DNA of 64,000 nt from Actinophytocola sp. (GTDB lineage Bacteria > Actinomycetota > Actinomycetes > Mycobacteriales > Pseudonocardiaceae): NCBI GenBank assembly GCA_009377475.1, contig WHTY01000006.1:1-64000 (forward strand), written 5' to 3'. The notes under the pieces are model-generated. The model had not been told where the DNA came from. It saw only the letters and a list, made by a program, of their open reading frames with translations, and ran no database searches. The position numbers were made by a program, and so were the translations under genes. Shown here in pieces: positions 50,422 through 61,884 of the stretch. The number at the start of each line of letters is the position of its first letter. Within the stretch, counting starts at the first letter, position 1.

Positions 50422-52403
50422 GCTGTCTCCTTCTCCGCGTGCACGACGGCGAGCACGGTCCCGACGTCGACCTGTTGTCCCTGGCTGACCGGTAGTTCCG
50501 CGACGATGCCGTCGGCCGGTGCGCTGATCTGGTGCTCCATCTTCATCGCCTCGAGCCACAGCAGCGGCTGTCCGGACTCGACGGTGTCGCCCTGCTCGAC
50601 GGCGACCCGCAGTACCGAGCCGGGCATCGGCGCGAGGAGCGACCCGGCGGGCACGGCGGCGTCCGGGTCGGTGTAGCGCGGCAACCTGCGCAGGCTGACC
50701 GGCCCGAGCGGCGAGTCCACGCAGGTCAGGTCGCCGTAGCGGGCGACGTCGAAGGTGCGCCGTACCCCTTCGACGGTGAGCACCACCCGGTCCGGTGTGG
50801 ACGCGACGAGTTCGACGCCCTCGACGTCCAGCCCGGAGCGCGTGATGCGGTAGTCGACGTCGACGGTGTCCTCGCCGACGCGGTAGCTCTTGCGCTGCCG
50901 CTGCGAGGGGACATTGCGCCAGCCGCTCGGCAGTCCGGAAAGGACCTTCGCCTGCGCCCGGTTGGCGGCGGCTTCGGCGAGCGCAGCGGCGAGCGCGCTC
51001 AGCTCACTCGCGCGGTCGTCGGCCAGCGGCCGCGCGAGGGTGTCGAGTCCGTGGCGGTCGAAGAACGCGGTGTCGGTCTCCCCCGCCAGGAACGCCGGGT
51101 GCCGCAGCACGGTGACCAGCAGGTCCCGGTTGGTGACGAGGCCGTGGATCTTGCTGCCCGCCAACGCCGCCGCGAGCGTGCGAGCCGCCTCCCCGCGGGT
51201 CGGCGCCCAGGCGATGACCTTGGCGAGCATCGGGTCGTAGTGCACCCCGACGACCGAGCCGCTCTCGAAGCCCGAGTCGAGCCGGATGCCGCCGCGCGGC
51301 GGGATCCGGAACTCGGTCGCCACGCGGGGCACGTCCAGCGCGTGGACGGTGCCGCTCTGCGGCTGCCAGTCCTGCCCAGGATCCTCGGCGTAGAGACGCA
51401 CCTCGATGGCGTGCCCCTGCTGGGCGGGTGGCTCCGGTGCCAGCCGGTCGGACTCTGCGATGCGCAGTTGCAGCCCGACCAGGTCGAGTCCGGTGACGCA
51501 CTCGGTGACCGGGTGCTCCACCTGCAGGCGGGTGTTCATCTCCAGGAAGAAAAAGCTACCGCTGTCTAGCCCGGGTGTGGGTGTCCCACGAGGCACAGCC
51601 AGGAACTCGACCGTGCCCGCGCCGACGTAGCCGATGGCCTTCGCGGCGGCGCGCGCGGCGTCGAACAGCTGCTGCCGCATCGCGTCGTCCACCAGCGGCG
51701 ACGGCGCTTCCTCGATGACCTTCTGGTGACGTCGCTGGATGGAGCACTCGCGCTCGCCGACCGCCCAGATGGTGCCGTGCTCGTCCGCGAGCACCTGCAC
51801 CTCGATGTGGCGTCCGGTGGGCAGGTAGCGCTCGCAGAACACCGTGGCGTCACCGAACGCCGACCCGGCCTCGGCGGACGCCGCCTTGATGGCGTCGTCC
51901 AGCGCATCGAGGTCGTGCACCACGCGCATGCCACGACCGCCGCCACCGGCGGACGCCTTCACCAGCACCGGGAGCTGGTCCGCCGTGATCTCGCCGGGGT
52001 CCAGTTCGGACAGTACCGGCACCCCGGCGTCGGCCATGATCCGCTTGGCCTCCACTTTGGAACCCATCGACGCGATCGCGGCGGGCGGCGGGCCGATCCA
52101 CGTCAGCCCGGCGTCGACGACCGCCTGCGCGAAGTCGGCGTTCTCGGACAGGAAGCCGTAGCCGGGATGGATGGCGTCGGCACCGGCCTGGTGTGCGGCC
52201 TCGATGATGAGGTCGCCGCGCAGGTACGTCTCGGACGGCGTGTTGCCCGGCAGCCGGACGGCGGCGTCGGCCTCGCGGGTGTGCGGCAGGTCCGCGTCGG
52301 CGTCGGAGAACACGGCAACGGTGCCGATCCCGGCGTCCGCGCAGCTGCGGAACACCCGGCGCGCGATCTCACCCCGGTTGGCCACCAGCACGGAGTTGAT
52401 CAT
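50418..52403 (-). CDS. Acyl-CoA carboxylase alpha subunit (biotin carboxylase + carrier)
   Basis: 661 residues. Biotin carboxylase: VLVANRGEIARRVFRSCADAGI, KASAGGGGRGMRVV (ATP grasp), FLEMNTRLQVEHPVTECVTG. Then the BT-type linker, and a biotinyl domain with LWLEAMKMEH (Lys is biotinylated). It carboxylates biotin with bicarbonate and ATP for the beta subunit. Family: methylcrotonyl/geranyl-CoA-type alpha subunit (LiuD/AtuF-like). It follows the beta-subunit gene with a 144-bp gap filled by family-A repeats, unusual within a tight operon. GGAGGGGG precedes ATG 52403. Confidence 0.95.
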   Translation of the reverse strand: MINSVLVANRGEIARRVFRSCADAGIGTVAVFSDADADLPHTREADAAVRLPGNTPSETYLRGDLIIEAAHQAGADAIHPGYGFLSENADFAQAVVDAGLTWIGPPPAAIASMGSKVEAKRIMADAGVPVLSELDPGEITADQLPVLVKASAGGGGRGMRVVHDLDALDDAIKAASAEAGSAFGDATVFCERYLPTGRHIEVQVLADEHGTIWAVGERECSIQRRHQKVIEEAPSPLVDDAMRQQLFDAARAAAKAIGYVGAGTVEFLAVPRGTPTPGLDSGSFFFLEMNTRLQVEHPVTECVTGLDLVGLQLRIAESDRLAPEPPAQQGHAIEVRLYAEDPGQDWQPQSGTVHALDVPRVATEFRIPPRGGIRLDSGFESGSVVGVHYDPMLAKVIAWAPTRGEAARTLAAALAGSKIHGLVTNRDLLVTVLRHPAFLAGETDTAFFDRHGLDTLARPLADDRASELSALAAALAEAAANRAQAKVLSGLPSGWRNVPSQRQRKSYRVGEDTVDVDYRITRSGLDVEGVELVASTPDRVVLTVEGVRRTFDVARYGDLTCVDSPLGPVSLRRLPRYTDPDAAVPAGSLLAPMPGSVLRVAVEQGDTVESGQPLLWLEAMKMEHQISAPADGIVAELPVSQGQQVDVGTVLAVVHAEKETA

Positions 52404-52418
52404 GGTGCCCCCTCCCCT

Positions 52419-52537
52419 GCGGTGAAAGACGCTTTCGCTGCGTTGGGTGCGGTGAATGACGCTTTCGCTGCGTTGGGTGCGGTGAATGACGCTTTCGCTG
52501 CGTCCAGTGCACTGAAAGCGTCTTTCACCGCGCCGCC
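52419..52537. repeat. Family-A 30-bp repeat cluster within the operon
   Basis: Three direct 30-bp units (52419-52448, 52449-52478, 52479-52508) are nearly identical (GCGGTGAATGACGCTTTCGC), followed by an inverted arm (GAAAGCGTCTTTCACCGCG, 52513-52531). It separates the carboxylase beta and alpha genes. The transcript can fold into a large hairpin between the inverted arm and any of the direct units. Confidence 0.95.
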
Positions 52538-52547
52538 AACACCGTGC

Positions 52548-54142
<1,595 letters not shown>

Positions 54143-54146
<4 letters not shown>

Positions 54147-55291
54147 GATGTGTACCCCAACAGTTTCGCCGCGAGACCATTCATGATCTCGTTCGTGCCA
54201 CCACCGATGCCCAGAATCCGCATGTCCCGGTACTGACGCTCCACTTCGGACTCCGTCATGTACCCGAGCCCGCCGTGCAGTTGGACCGCCTCGTTCGCGA
54301 CCCACTCCCCCGCCTCCACGGCGGTGTTCTTCGCGAACGCCACCTGTGTCAGCACGTTCTCCCCCGCGATGTACCGCCGCGTCAGGTCGCGGGTGTAGAC
54401 GCGGGCGACGTCGGTGCGCCGCGCCATCTCGGTGAGTTTGTGCTGCACCAGTTGCCGCGAGATCAGCGGTCGTCCGAACGTCTCCCTGTCGCGGCACCAC
54501 GCCACGGTCACGTCGAGACACCGCTGCGCTGCCGCATACGCCTGCACCGCGAGGCTGAGTCGTTCGCTGACGAAGTTCTGCGCGATCTGCACGAACCCGG
54601 TGTTCTCCTCACCGACCAGGTTCGACGCGGGCACCCGGCAGTCCTGAAAGGACAGCTCGGCGGTGTCCGAGCAGCGCCAGCCCATCTTGTCCAGCTTGCG
54701 CGACACCGTGAAGCCCGGTGTGTCCCGTTCGATCACCAGCAACGACACCCCGTGCGCCCCCGGCCCACCGGTGCGCACCGCCGTCGTCACGAAGTCCGCC
54801 CGACAGCCGGAGGTGATGAACGTCTTGGCGCCGTTGACGACGTAGTCGTCTCCGTCCCGTTTGGCGGTGGTGCGGATGCCCGCGACGTCGGAGCCGCCGT
54901 CCGGTTCGGTGATCGCGAGCGAGCCGATCTTCTCGCCGTTGAGCGTGGGCCGGACCCAGCGATCGATCTGCGCGGGATCGTTCGCGGTCGCGATGTGCGG
55001 CAGCGCGATGCCGTGCGTGAACAACGATGCGATCAGGCCACCGGACGCACCCGCGTAGATCATTTCCTCGGCCACGACCAGCGCGTCGATCGCGTCGCCG
55101 CCACCGCCCCCGACGTCCTCGGGGAACGCCAGCCCGAGCAGCCCGACGTCGGCGGCCTTGCGGTGCAGCTCGCGCGGCAGTTCGCCGTCGCGCTCCCAGC
55201 CGTCCTGGTGTGGCAGGATCTGCTCGCGGGTGAACCGGCGCACGGTCTCCCGCAGTGCCTGCCGCTCCGGTGTCTCGAACGGGTCTGTCAC
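54143..55291 (-). CDS. Acyl-CoA dehydrogenase (isovaleryl/citronellyl-CoA type)
   Basis: 382 residues from GTG 55291. SLAITEPDGGSDVAGIRTTAKRDGDDYVVNGAKTFITSGCRADF, DKMGWRCSDTAELSFQDCRVP, VQLHGGLGYMTESEVERQYRDMRILGIGGGTNEIM; the catalytic Glu is the one in GGTNEIM or the isovaleryl-type internal position. Candidates are isovaleryl-CoA dehydrogenase or an AtuD-like citronellyl-CoA dehydrogenase. It precedes the carboxyltransferase gene with a 4-bp overlap and follows atuA by 32 bp. Confidence 0.92.
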
Positions 55292-55323
55292 AGTGCTCGA
55301 TGGTTCGTTCCTGCCAGCAGAAC

Positions 55324-57006
55324 TCACAGCTCCTCCGGGATGTCGATGTGGCGGGATCGCAGCCATTCGCCGAGGCCCTTGGCCTGCGGGTCGAACCGGG
55401 CCTGGGAGGCGACACCCTGGCCGAGGATGTCGTCGATGACGAAGTTCAGCGCCCACAGGTTGCCGAACACATGCCTGCTCACCGGAAGGTCGGCGGTCTC
55501 CGGCAGCAGCCGCCGGAGCTCGTCGACGGTCAGCGCGTGCACCAGCCAGCGCCACGCGCGTTCGGAACGCACCCAGACGCCGAGGTTGGCGCTGCCGCCC
55601 TTGTCGCCGCTGCGGGCTCCAGCGACGGTGCCCAGCGGCGCGCGGCGCGTCGGCCCTTCAATCGGCTCGGGCAGCGCTGGCTCCGCGACGTCGGCGAGCT
55701 GCTGCGTGCGGGCGGACGGGGCGACGTCGACCCGACGACTATCCGGCAACACCGCGACGTGCGGGACCGCCTTGGCGTCCACGAACACCGCCCGGTACAC
55801 CCCGTACGGCGAGGCGTCCGACGGCGGCGCGGTGACGGTGAAGCCCGGGTAGCTGGCCAGCGCCAGCTCGATCGCCGCGCCGCTGAACGGCCTGCCGATC
55901 TTGGCGGCGTCGGTGTCCTTGACCGCGCACTGCAACAGCGCGCTGGCCTGCTGCTCGGTCGGCGCGTCCGCGACGTCGGTGCGTGCCAACGTCCAGTCGA
56001 TCTCGGCGGGCGGGTTGTCCGCGAGCGCGGCGTGCACCTGGCGCTTGATCAGCTTGGCCTTGGCGTCGATGTCCAGTCCAGTGAGGACGAACGTCACGGC
56101 GTTGCGGAAGCCGCCGAGGGTGTTGAGGCACACCTTCAGCTCCGGTGGTGGCGGCTCGCCCCGCACGCCGGAGATGCGCACGCGGTCGGGGCCTTCCTCG
56201 GCGAGTTGGATGGTGTCGAACCGCGCGGTGACGTCCGGCCCGGCATAGCGGGCTCCGGCGATCTCGTACAGCAGTTGCGCGGTGACGGTGCCCAGGGTGA
56301 CCGCGCCGCCGGTGCCGTCGTGTTTGGTGATGACGCTGGTGCCGTCGTCGGCGATCTCCGCGATCGGGAAGCCGGGGCGGTCGAGCGAGTCGAGTTCGGT
56401 GAAGAACGCGTAGTTGCCGCCGGTAGCCTGCGCGCCGCACTCGATGACGTGCCCCGCGACGACCGCGCCCGCGAGCGCGTCGTAGTCCTCGACGTCCCAG
56501 CCGTAGTGCGCGGCGGCGGGCCCGACGACCAGCGACGCGTCGGTGACCCGGCCGGTGACGACGACGTCCGCCCCGCCGCGCAGGCACTCCGCGATGCCCC
56601 ACGCGCCGAGGTAGGCGTTGGCGGTCAGCGGCTGGCCGAGGTCCAGTTCCTCGGCGCGGGCCCGCAGGTCGTCGCCTTCGACGTGGGCGATCCGGGCGTC
56701 GACGTCCAGCTCAGCGCTCAGCTCCCGCAGCGCGTCGGCCAGCCCGGCCGGGTTGAGCCCGCCCGCGTTGACGACGATCTTCACGTCTTTCTCGATCGCG
56801 AGCGCCAGGTTCTCCCGCATCTGCCGCAGGAACGTCTTGGCGTAGCCGCGGTTCGGGTCCTTCATCAGGTCGCGGCCGAGGATGAGCATGGTCAGCTCGG
56901 CGAGGTAGTCGCCGGTGAGGTAGTTCAGCTCGCCGCCGGTCAGCATCTCGGTGACGGCGGCGAAGCGGTCGCCGTAGAAGCCGGAGGCGTTGCCGATACG
57001 GATCAC
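55324..57006 (-). CDS. atuA: AtuA family protein (DUF1446)
   Basis: 560 residues. [78 protein letters not shown] and the C-terminal [20 protein letters not shown] are the conserved DUF1446/AtuA blocks. AtuA is essential in Pseudomonas acyclic-terpene utilisation, but its reaction is not established. Its start overlaps the upstream TIGR03084 stop (ATGA). The presence beside a biotin carboxylase supports a terpene- or leucine-type pathway. Confidence 0.92.
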   Translation of the reverse strand: MIRIGNASGFYGDRFAAVTEMLTGGELNYLTGDYLAELTMLILGRDLMKDPNRGYAKTFLRQMRENLALAIEKDVKIVVNAGGLNPAGLADALRELSAELDVDARIAHVEGDDLRARAEELDLGQPLTANAYLGAWGIAECLRGGADVVVTGRVTDASLVVGPAAAHYGWDVEDYDALAGAVVAGHVIECGAQATGGNYAFFTELDSLDRPGFPIAEIADDGTSVITKHDGTGGAVTLGTVTAQLLYEIAGARYAGPDVTARFDTIQLAEEGPDRVRISGVRGEPPPPELKVCLNTLGGFRNAVTFVLTGLDIDAKAKLIKRQVHAALADNPPAEIDWTLARTDVADAPTEQQASALLQCAVKDTDAAKIGRPFSGAAIELALASYPGFTVTAPPSDASPYGVYRAVFVDAKAVPHVAVLPDSRRVDVAPSARTQQLADVAEPALPEPIEGPTRRAPLGTVAGARSGDKGGSANLGVWVRSERAWRWLVHALTVDELRRLLPETADLPVSRHVFGNLWALNFVIDDILGQGVASQARFDPQAKGLGEWLRSRHIDIPEEL

Positions 57007-57800
57007 GTGAACTGCCCTGCCTTCCTACCGCCGCCGGGCGGTCCCGCGAACGCCTGCGCGATGCTCAGCCACGTGTCGGCGTCGGCGCCCTCGGCGGTCA
57101 ACGTCGTGTCGGCGCGGTGCCTGCGCTGTGTGACGAGCAGGCAGAACTCCAGCCCGTCGCCGGTGACGCGCTGGGTGGCGTCCTCGGGTCCCCAGGTCCA
57201 GGTGTCGCCCTCCGGGCCGGTCAGCTCCACCCGGAACGGCTCGGTCGGCGCGACCATCCCGTTGACGGCGTAGGCGAAGTCGCGCGTGCGCACGCCGATG
57301 TGGGCGACGTGCCGGAGCCGGGCGGTCGGCTCGCGAGTGACGCCCAGCGCGTCGTAGACGTCCTGGCCGTGCGCCCAGGTCTCCATGATGCGGGCGGTGG
57401 CCATGGACGCGGGGCTCATCGGTGGGCCGAACCACGGGACCTTGGTGCCCTCCGGCACGGTGGCCAACGCGTCGCGCAGCTCAGCGCGGCCCTGTCGCCA
57501 CGCGGCAAGCAACTCGGCGGGACTGCGCTTCGCCCCGGCGTTCGCGGCGTCGTCCACCAGCGCCGTCGGGTCGGTCTCGGCAGCGACCCGCTCCAGTTCG
57601 CTCATGAAGACGTCCGGCTTGCTCGCGGCGAGCGACGCCTGCTGGTCGGTCCAGGCGAGGTGGGCGATCTGGTGCGCGATGGTCCAGCCCGCCGCCGGGG
57701 TGTCGAGTGCCCACTGCTCATCGGACAACCCGGCAACGACCTGGTCCAGTTCTTCGCTCTCGGCCGCCAGATCGGCGAGGACAGCCGACAGTTCGACCAT
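57003..57800 (-). CDS. TIGR03084 family metal-binding (DinB-like) protein
   Basis: 265 residues, ATG 57800 with AGGAGG upstream. Four-helix DinB / mycothiol-maleylpyruvate-isomerase-like N-terminus: [37 protein letters not shown] (His ligand), then [15 protein letters not shown] (His) and an SCP-like C-terminal domain. A mycothiol-dependent role is possible in this phylum. It is the first gene of the operon and the closest to the palindromic operator 57876-57891. Reaction unknown; it may isomerise or bind an acyl intermediate. Confidence 0.9.
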   Translation of the reverse strand: MVELSAVLADLAAESEELDQVVAGLSDEQWALDTPAAGWTIAHQIAHLAWTDQQASLAASKPDVFMSELERVAAETDPTALVDDAANAGAKRSPAELLAAWRQGRAELRDALATVPEGTKVPWFGPPMSPASMATARIMETWAHGQDVYDALGVTREPTARLRHVAHIGVRTRDFAYAVNGMVAPTEPFRVELTGPEGDTWTWGPEDATQRVTGDGLEFCLLVTQRRHRADTTLTAEGADADTWLSIAQAFAGPPGGGRKAGQFT

Positions 57801-57875
57801 GCGATCCTCCTGCTTCATTGCCTGGGACGCATCCTGCGCTTGTTCGCTCACCCTGGCACCCGGAGCAGAAAAAAG

Positions 57876-57891
57876 CAAGCACGCGTGCTTG
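57876..57891. promoter_or_regulatory. 16-bp perfect palindrome, probable TetR operator
   Basis: CAAGCACGCGTGCTTG is a perfect palindrome flanked by an A-run on the left (57867-57874) and a T-run on the right (57892-57895), the shape of TetR-family operators. It is 76-91 bp upstream of the first gene of the catabolic operon (start 57800, minus strand). The operon's own last gene is a TetR regulator. Confidence 0.7.
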
Positions 57892-57895
57892 TTTT

Positions 57896-58427
57896 GTGGC
57901 GGAGGGCTTCCGGGTCGCCAGGTGAGCCGCGACCGCACCTGCCTCCCCGGCCGCGTGACCAGGCCGGGGCACGGCCGCCCATCCGACGCCGACCCCGCCT
58001 ACCGCGCGGTGTTGTTCGTCGTATCGGACAAGCCAGACATTCTCGCGCAACACCACGCGGGTGGTTGATCAACAACCGTCGGACGATGGCTACACGCCAG
58101 CCCGGCGCAGCGCGGGTACCGCGCGGTGCGCCACCTTCGCCAGGCATATTGCCACGATAACCAGACAATCAGCGCCAAACCGGACGCAAATCGCGCAATA
58201 CCCCTGGCGAAGCCGGGTACGGACGCCGCTGCGGCTGAGGCCAGCCAGCGGCAGCCCGAGACCGCAGCCCGAGATCAGCCAGCCACTGCCCGAGGCTCGT
58301 CCGGGGGCCAGTAACGGACCACGCCATCCCCCACCCGGTCGCACCCTCTTGACGCGCGGCCAACAACGCGCAACCGTGAGTTGTACATCCGTATAGCGCA
58401 CCCCAGCGCACCCCTCGGGAGGACTCG
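57896..58427. other. Gene-free stretch between divergent promoters
   Basis: About 530 bp between the catabolic operon operator and the P450 start with no supported gene on either strand. Short open frames exist but have no start signals or family features. It presumably holds the P450 promoter. I see no repeat family A-E in it. Confidence 0.55.
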
Positions 58428-59876
58428 ATGCCGAACGACCTCGTGACCGGCCTCCGCGAACGCGTCCCGACGCTGACCTCGCTGCCGCTCCCCCGCGCCG
58501 TCGACGACAAGGTGCTTCGCAAGACCTGGCCGTCGGAGCCGTTCGCCGAACCCCCTGCCGGCAGCGACCTCAAGCCGGTGCCCGGCGACTTCGGCGCGCC
58601 GTTCGTCGGCCACAGTCTTGAGTACATGCGCTACGGCCTCGACTTCGCGCTGCGCCGTTACGAGCGCTACGGCCCGGTGTCGTGGTCCGGCATCCTCGGC
58701 GAGCGGATGGTCAACCTCGTCGGTCCGGACGCCGCGCAGCAGGTGCTCGCCAACGGCGACAAGGCCTTCTCCCAAGAGGGCTGGCACTTCTTCATCGACA
58801 AGTTCTTCCACCGCGGCCTGATGCTGCTCGACTTCGACGAGCACAAGTTCCACCGCAGGATCATGCAGCAGGCGTTCACCCGCCCCCGGATGGCCGGATA
58901 CGCCGACCACGTCGCCGCCGCCGTCCGCGCGGGCATGCACGACTGGCCCACCGGACAGCGGCTGCGGATGTACTGGCGGCTCAAGCGGCTCACGCTCGAC
59001 ATCGCGGCGCGGGTGTTCATGGACGCGCAGCCCGGCGGCGAGACCGAGCGACTCAACCGCGCGTTCGTCGACACCGTGCGCGCGAGCACCGCCGTCGTCC
59101 GCTACCCGGTGCCGTTCGGCCGGTGGTCGGCTGGCCTGCGCGGCAGGCGGCTGCTTGAGCGGTACTTCACCGAGAGACTGCCCGCGAAACGCGCCAGCGA
59201 CGGCTCCGACCTGTTTACCGCGTTGTGCCATGCCACGACCGAGGACGGCGAACGGTTCGACGACGCCGACGTCGTCAACCACATGATCTTTTTGATGATG
59301 GCCGCGCACGACACGTCCACGATCACCAGCACCGCCGCGTTGTACTACCTCGGCAAGCACCCCGAATGGCAGGAACGCGTCCGGCAGGAGTCGCTGGCGC
59401 TGGGCGACGACGTGCCCGACCTCGCCGCGTTGGAGTCACTGCACTCGCTCGACCTGGTGATCAAGGAGTCGTTGCGCCTCGTCGCCCCGGTGCCCAGCCT
59501 GCCGCGCAAAACCGTGAAAGACGTCGACATCCTGGGCCACTACGTGCCAGCGGGGTCGTTCGTCGGGCTGTCACCGATGGTGACCCACTTCCTGCCGGAG
59601 TACTGGACTCACCCGATGCGGTTTGATCCGGAGCGGTTCGCCGACCACCGGAGGGAGGACAAGTCGCACCGGTTCGCCTGGGTCCCCTTCGGCGGCGGCG
59701 CGCACAAATGCATCGGGATGCAATTCGGCACCATTGAGGTGAAAGCTCTGCTACACGAATTGGTGAGAACCTACCGTTGGAAACTGCCCGAAAACTACCA
59801 ATCCCGGTGGGATTATGTCGCTTTGCCGGTGCCGGTGGACGGTCTGCCCGTGCAGTTGCACAGGATTTCCGCGTGA
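58428..59876 (+). CDS. Cytochrome P450
   Basis: 482 residues. I-helix FLMMAAHDTSTITSTAALYYLG (acid-alcohol pair), ExxR in VIKESLRLVAPVPSLPRKTV, and heme loop FGGGAHKCIG with Cys near residue 428. Length and C-terminal layout resemble CYP51/CYP120/CYP136-like enzymes rather than short macrolide P450s. It is soluble and needs ferredoxin partners not seen nearby. The start ATG 58428 has GGGAGG upstream (about 58416). Substrate unknown; a lipid or sterol is possible. Divergent from the catabolic operon. Confidence 0.93.
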   Translation: MPNDLVTGLRERVPTLTSLPLPRAVDDKVLRKTWPSEPFAEPPAGSDLKPVPGDFGAPFVGHSLEYMRYGLDFALRRYERYGPVSWSGILGERMVNLVGPDAAQQVLANGDKAFSQEGWHFFIDKFFHRGLMLLDFDEHKFHRRIMQQAFTRPRMAGYADHVAAAVRAGMHDWPTGQRLRMYWRLKRLTLDIAARVFMDAQPGGETERLNRAFVDTVRASTAVVRYPVPFGRWSAGLRGRRLLERYFTERLPAKRASDGSDLFTALCHATTEDGERFDDADVVNHMIFLMMAAHDTSTITSTAALYYLGKHPEWQERVRQESLALGDDVPDLAALESLHSLDLVIKESLRLVAPVPSLPRKTVKDVDILGHYVPAGSFVGLSPMVTHFLPEYWTHPMRFDPERFADHRREDKSHRFAWVPFGGGAHKCIGMQFGTIEVKALLHELVRTYRWKLPENYQSRWDYVALPVPVDGLPVQLHRISA

Positions 59877-60062
59877 ATAACATAAAGTAATCAGTAATAG
59901 CTCAAGGTCACTCTATCGGCCGGTAGACACGTCACACGGTTCATGGTGATTTAGCAAGGGTCCGCTCTAAGCCATACTCGCTGTTGGTTTTTGTCCGGCC
60001 TGCTAACCCGTTGCGTCGCCACTAAGGCGGCATCAGCGGTAATACCCCGAACGAGGTGCACC

Positions 60063-61826
60063 TTGAACGACCCGTGTGCTCCGCTCGACAGACGGAGCGC
60101 CGCAAGCGATCGGTTCGTCGCCCTCTTTTCCGACGCTCCCCTCGGCATCGCGCTGCTGGATGCCACCGGTGGCATCGTCACCGCCAACCCCGCCCTCGGC
60201 ACGCTGCTCGGCATCGACCCCGACGCGCTGGCTGACACGAAATTCACCAGTCACGTCACGAGCAAAGCCGACGCCGCCGCGCTGGACGCGCTGCTCGCCG
60301 GCTACACCGGCACCGATCCCGACGAGCCGACCCGGTTCGACACCGCGCTGGAACACGCCGACGACAGCAAGAACTCCGAGGACGGCGGTGCTGGCGATGA
60401 TGTCCGTGTGAAACTCACGCTGAGTTCGGTGCCCGCCGACCAGGAGGGCATGACGTACCCGGTCGTGATGGTCGAAGACGTCACGGACATGAACCTGCTT
60501 CAGGAGCGTCTACGGCACCAGAACCTGCACGACCCGCTGACCGGCCTGCCCAACAGCGTGAACTTCCACGGCCAGCTCGAGTCGGCCATGGTGGACACGT
60601 CGCGCGCCACCGTCGCGCTGGTGCTGCTCGACATCGACGGCTTCCGCGTGATCAACGACGGTCTCGGTTCCGAGACGGGCGACAAGATCCTGAAGTCGGT
60701 CGCTGCCACCCTGCGGCACGTGTTCGGCGGCGAAGAGGAGAACGTCGCTCGCCTCACCGGGGACGGCTTCGGCGTGCTGCTGCGTGGCGACCTCACCCCA
60801 CAGCACCTCATCGACCGCGTCGAGCACGCGCTCGACCGGCTCGCCGAACCGATCTACTTCGGCGACACCGGCGTCGGCATCAGCGCCAGCGCTGGGATCG
60901 TGCTGCGCGCTCCCGGCAGCACGTCCGACACCGACCTCCTGCGCGACGCCGAGGTCACGCTGCACCGCGCCAAGGAAGCGGGCAGGGCGAAGTGGATGCT
61001 GTTCGAGCCGGAGCTGGACACCAAGGACCGGCGGCGCTACCGGCTCGGCGCCGCCATCGCGGGTGGCCTGGAACGCGGCGAGTTCGCGGTGCATTACCAG
61101 CCGACCGTGCGCCTCGACGGCTCGCAGCTCGTGCCGGTCGTCAACGCCAGGCTGTACTGGAATCACCCCACCGAAGGCCAGCTGGACTGCGACGACTTCG
61201 TCCCGCTGGCTGACGCGACCGGGATGACCGTCCGCATCGGCACGTGGATGCTCGGCCAGGCGCTCAAGGACTACGCCGAGTGGCGCCAGCACGCCGGAGA
61301 TCGCACACCCGACCTGTGCGTGCTGCCACCCCGGCGACTGGCGATCGACGACGATCTGGTGCGCATCGTCAACACCCAGCTCAAGAAGCACGACATCCCG
61401 TCGACCGCGCTGCGGCTGTGCGCGGACGCCGGCACGCTGGTCGACACCCGGGGCGAGGTGCACGACTCGCTGAGCGTGCTCAACGAGATCGGCGTCAAGC
61501 TCGTGCTTGCCGTGTCAGCGGCCGCCGACCTCGAACTGATCCGCCGCAACGAGCTGCCGGTGGAGTACGTGTCGCTCACCGGGCAGATCGTCGACGCGCT
61601 GCTGGACGCGGCCGAGTCCGGGTCGACGCAGTTCGAGCACCTGCGACACCTCGTCCGCAGCGCGAAGGAGCTCGGGGTGCGGATCGGCGCGGCGGGTGTG
61701 CACACTGAGGAGCAGGCCGACGCGCTCGCGGGCATGGGCGTGGTCGCCGCGCGGGGCCGGTTCTTCCGTGGCCCGCTGCCCGCAGAAGAGATGACCGAGC
61801 TGATCACGGCGGGTTCGCCGACCTGA
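60063..61826 (+). CDS. PAS - GGDEF - EAL protein with degenerate catalytic motifs
   Basis: 587 residues from TTG 60063, with GAGGTG (60053-60058) close by. Residues ~20-125 form a PAS domain (FVALFSDAPLGIALLDATGGIV). Then a GGDEF fold (HDPLTGLPNSVNFHGQLES; VALVLLDIDGFRVINDGLG) whose active loop reads LTGDGFGVLL instead of GGDEF. The EAL fold (VHYQPTVRLDGSQLVPVVNARLYWNHP) has NARL instead of EALxR. Both activities are probably lost, so it may be a c-di-GMP or small-molecule sensor. The gene is complete; the IS element lies 58 bp after its stop. Confidence 0.9.
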   Translation: MNDPCAPLDRRSAASDRFVALFSDAPLGIALLDATGGIVTANPALGTLLGIDPDALADTKFTSHVTSKADAAALDALLAGYTGTDPDEPTRFDTALEHADDSKNSEDGGAGDDVRVKLTLSSVPADQEGMTYPVVMVEDVTDMNLLQERLRHQNLHDPLTGLPNSVNFHGQLESAMVDTSRATVALVLLDIDGFRVINDGLGSETGDKILKSVAATLRHVFGGEEENVARLTGDGFGVLLRGDLTPQHLIDRVEHALDRLAEPIYFGDTGVGISASAGIVLRAPGSTSDTDLLRDAEVTLHRAKEAGRAKWMLFEPELDTKDRRRYRLGAAIAGGLERGEFAVHYQPTVRLDGSQLVPVVNARLYWNHPTEGQLDCDDFVPLADATGMTVRIGTWMLGQALKDYAEWRQHAGDRTPDLCVLPPRRLAIDDDLVRIVNTQLKKHDIPSTALRLCADAGTLVDTRGEVHDSLSVLNEIGVKLVLAVSAAADLELIRRNELPVEYVSLTGQIVDALLDAAESGSTQFEHLRHLVRSAKELGVRIGAAGVHTEEQADALAGMGVVAARGRFFRGPLPAEEMTELITAGSPT

Positions 61827-61884
61827 CCAGGCCGACGCCGCCCCGCTGGCAGCTCTGCGGGCGCTTCGCACCGAGAACTAACCC

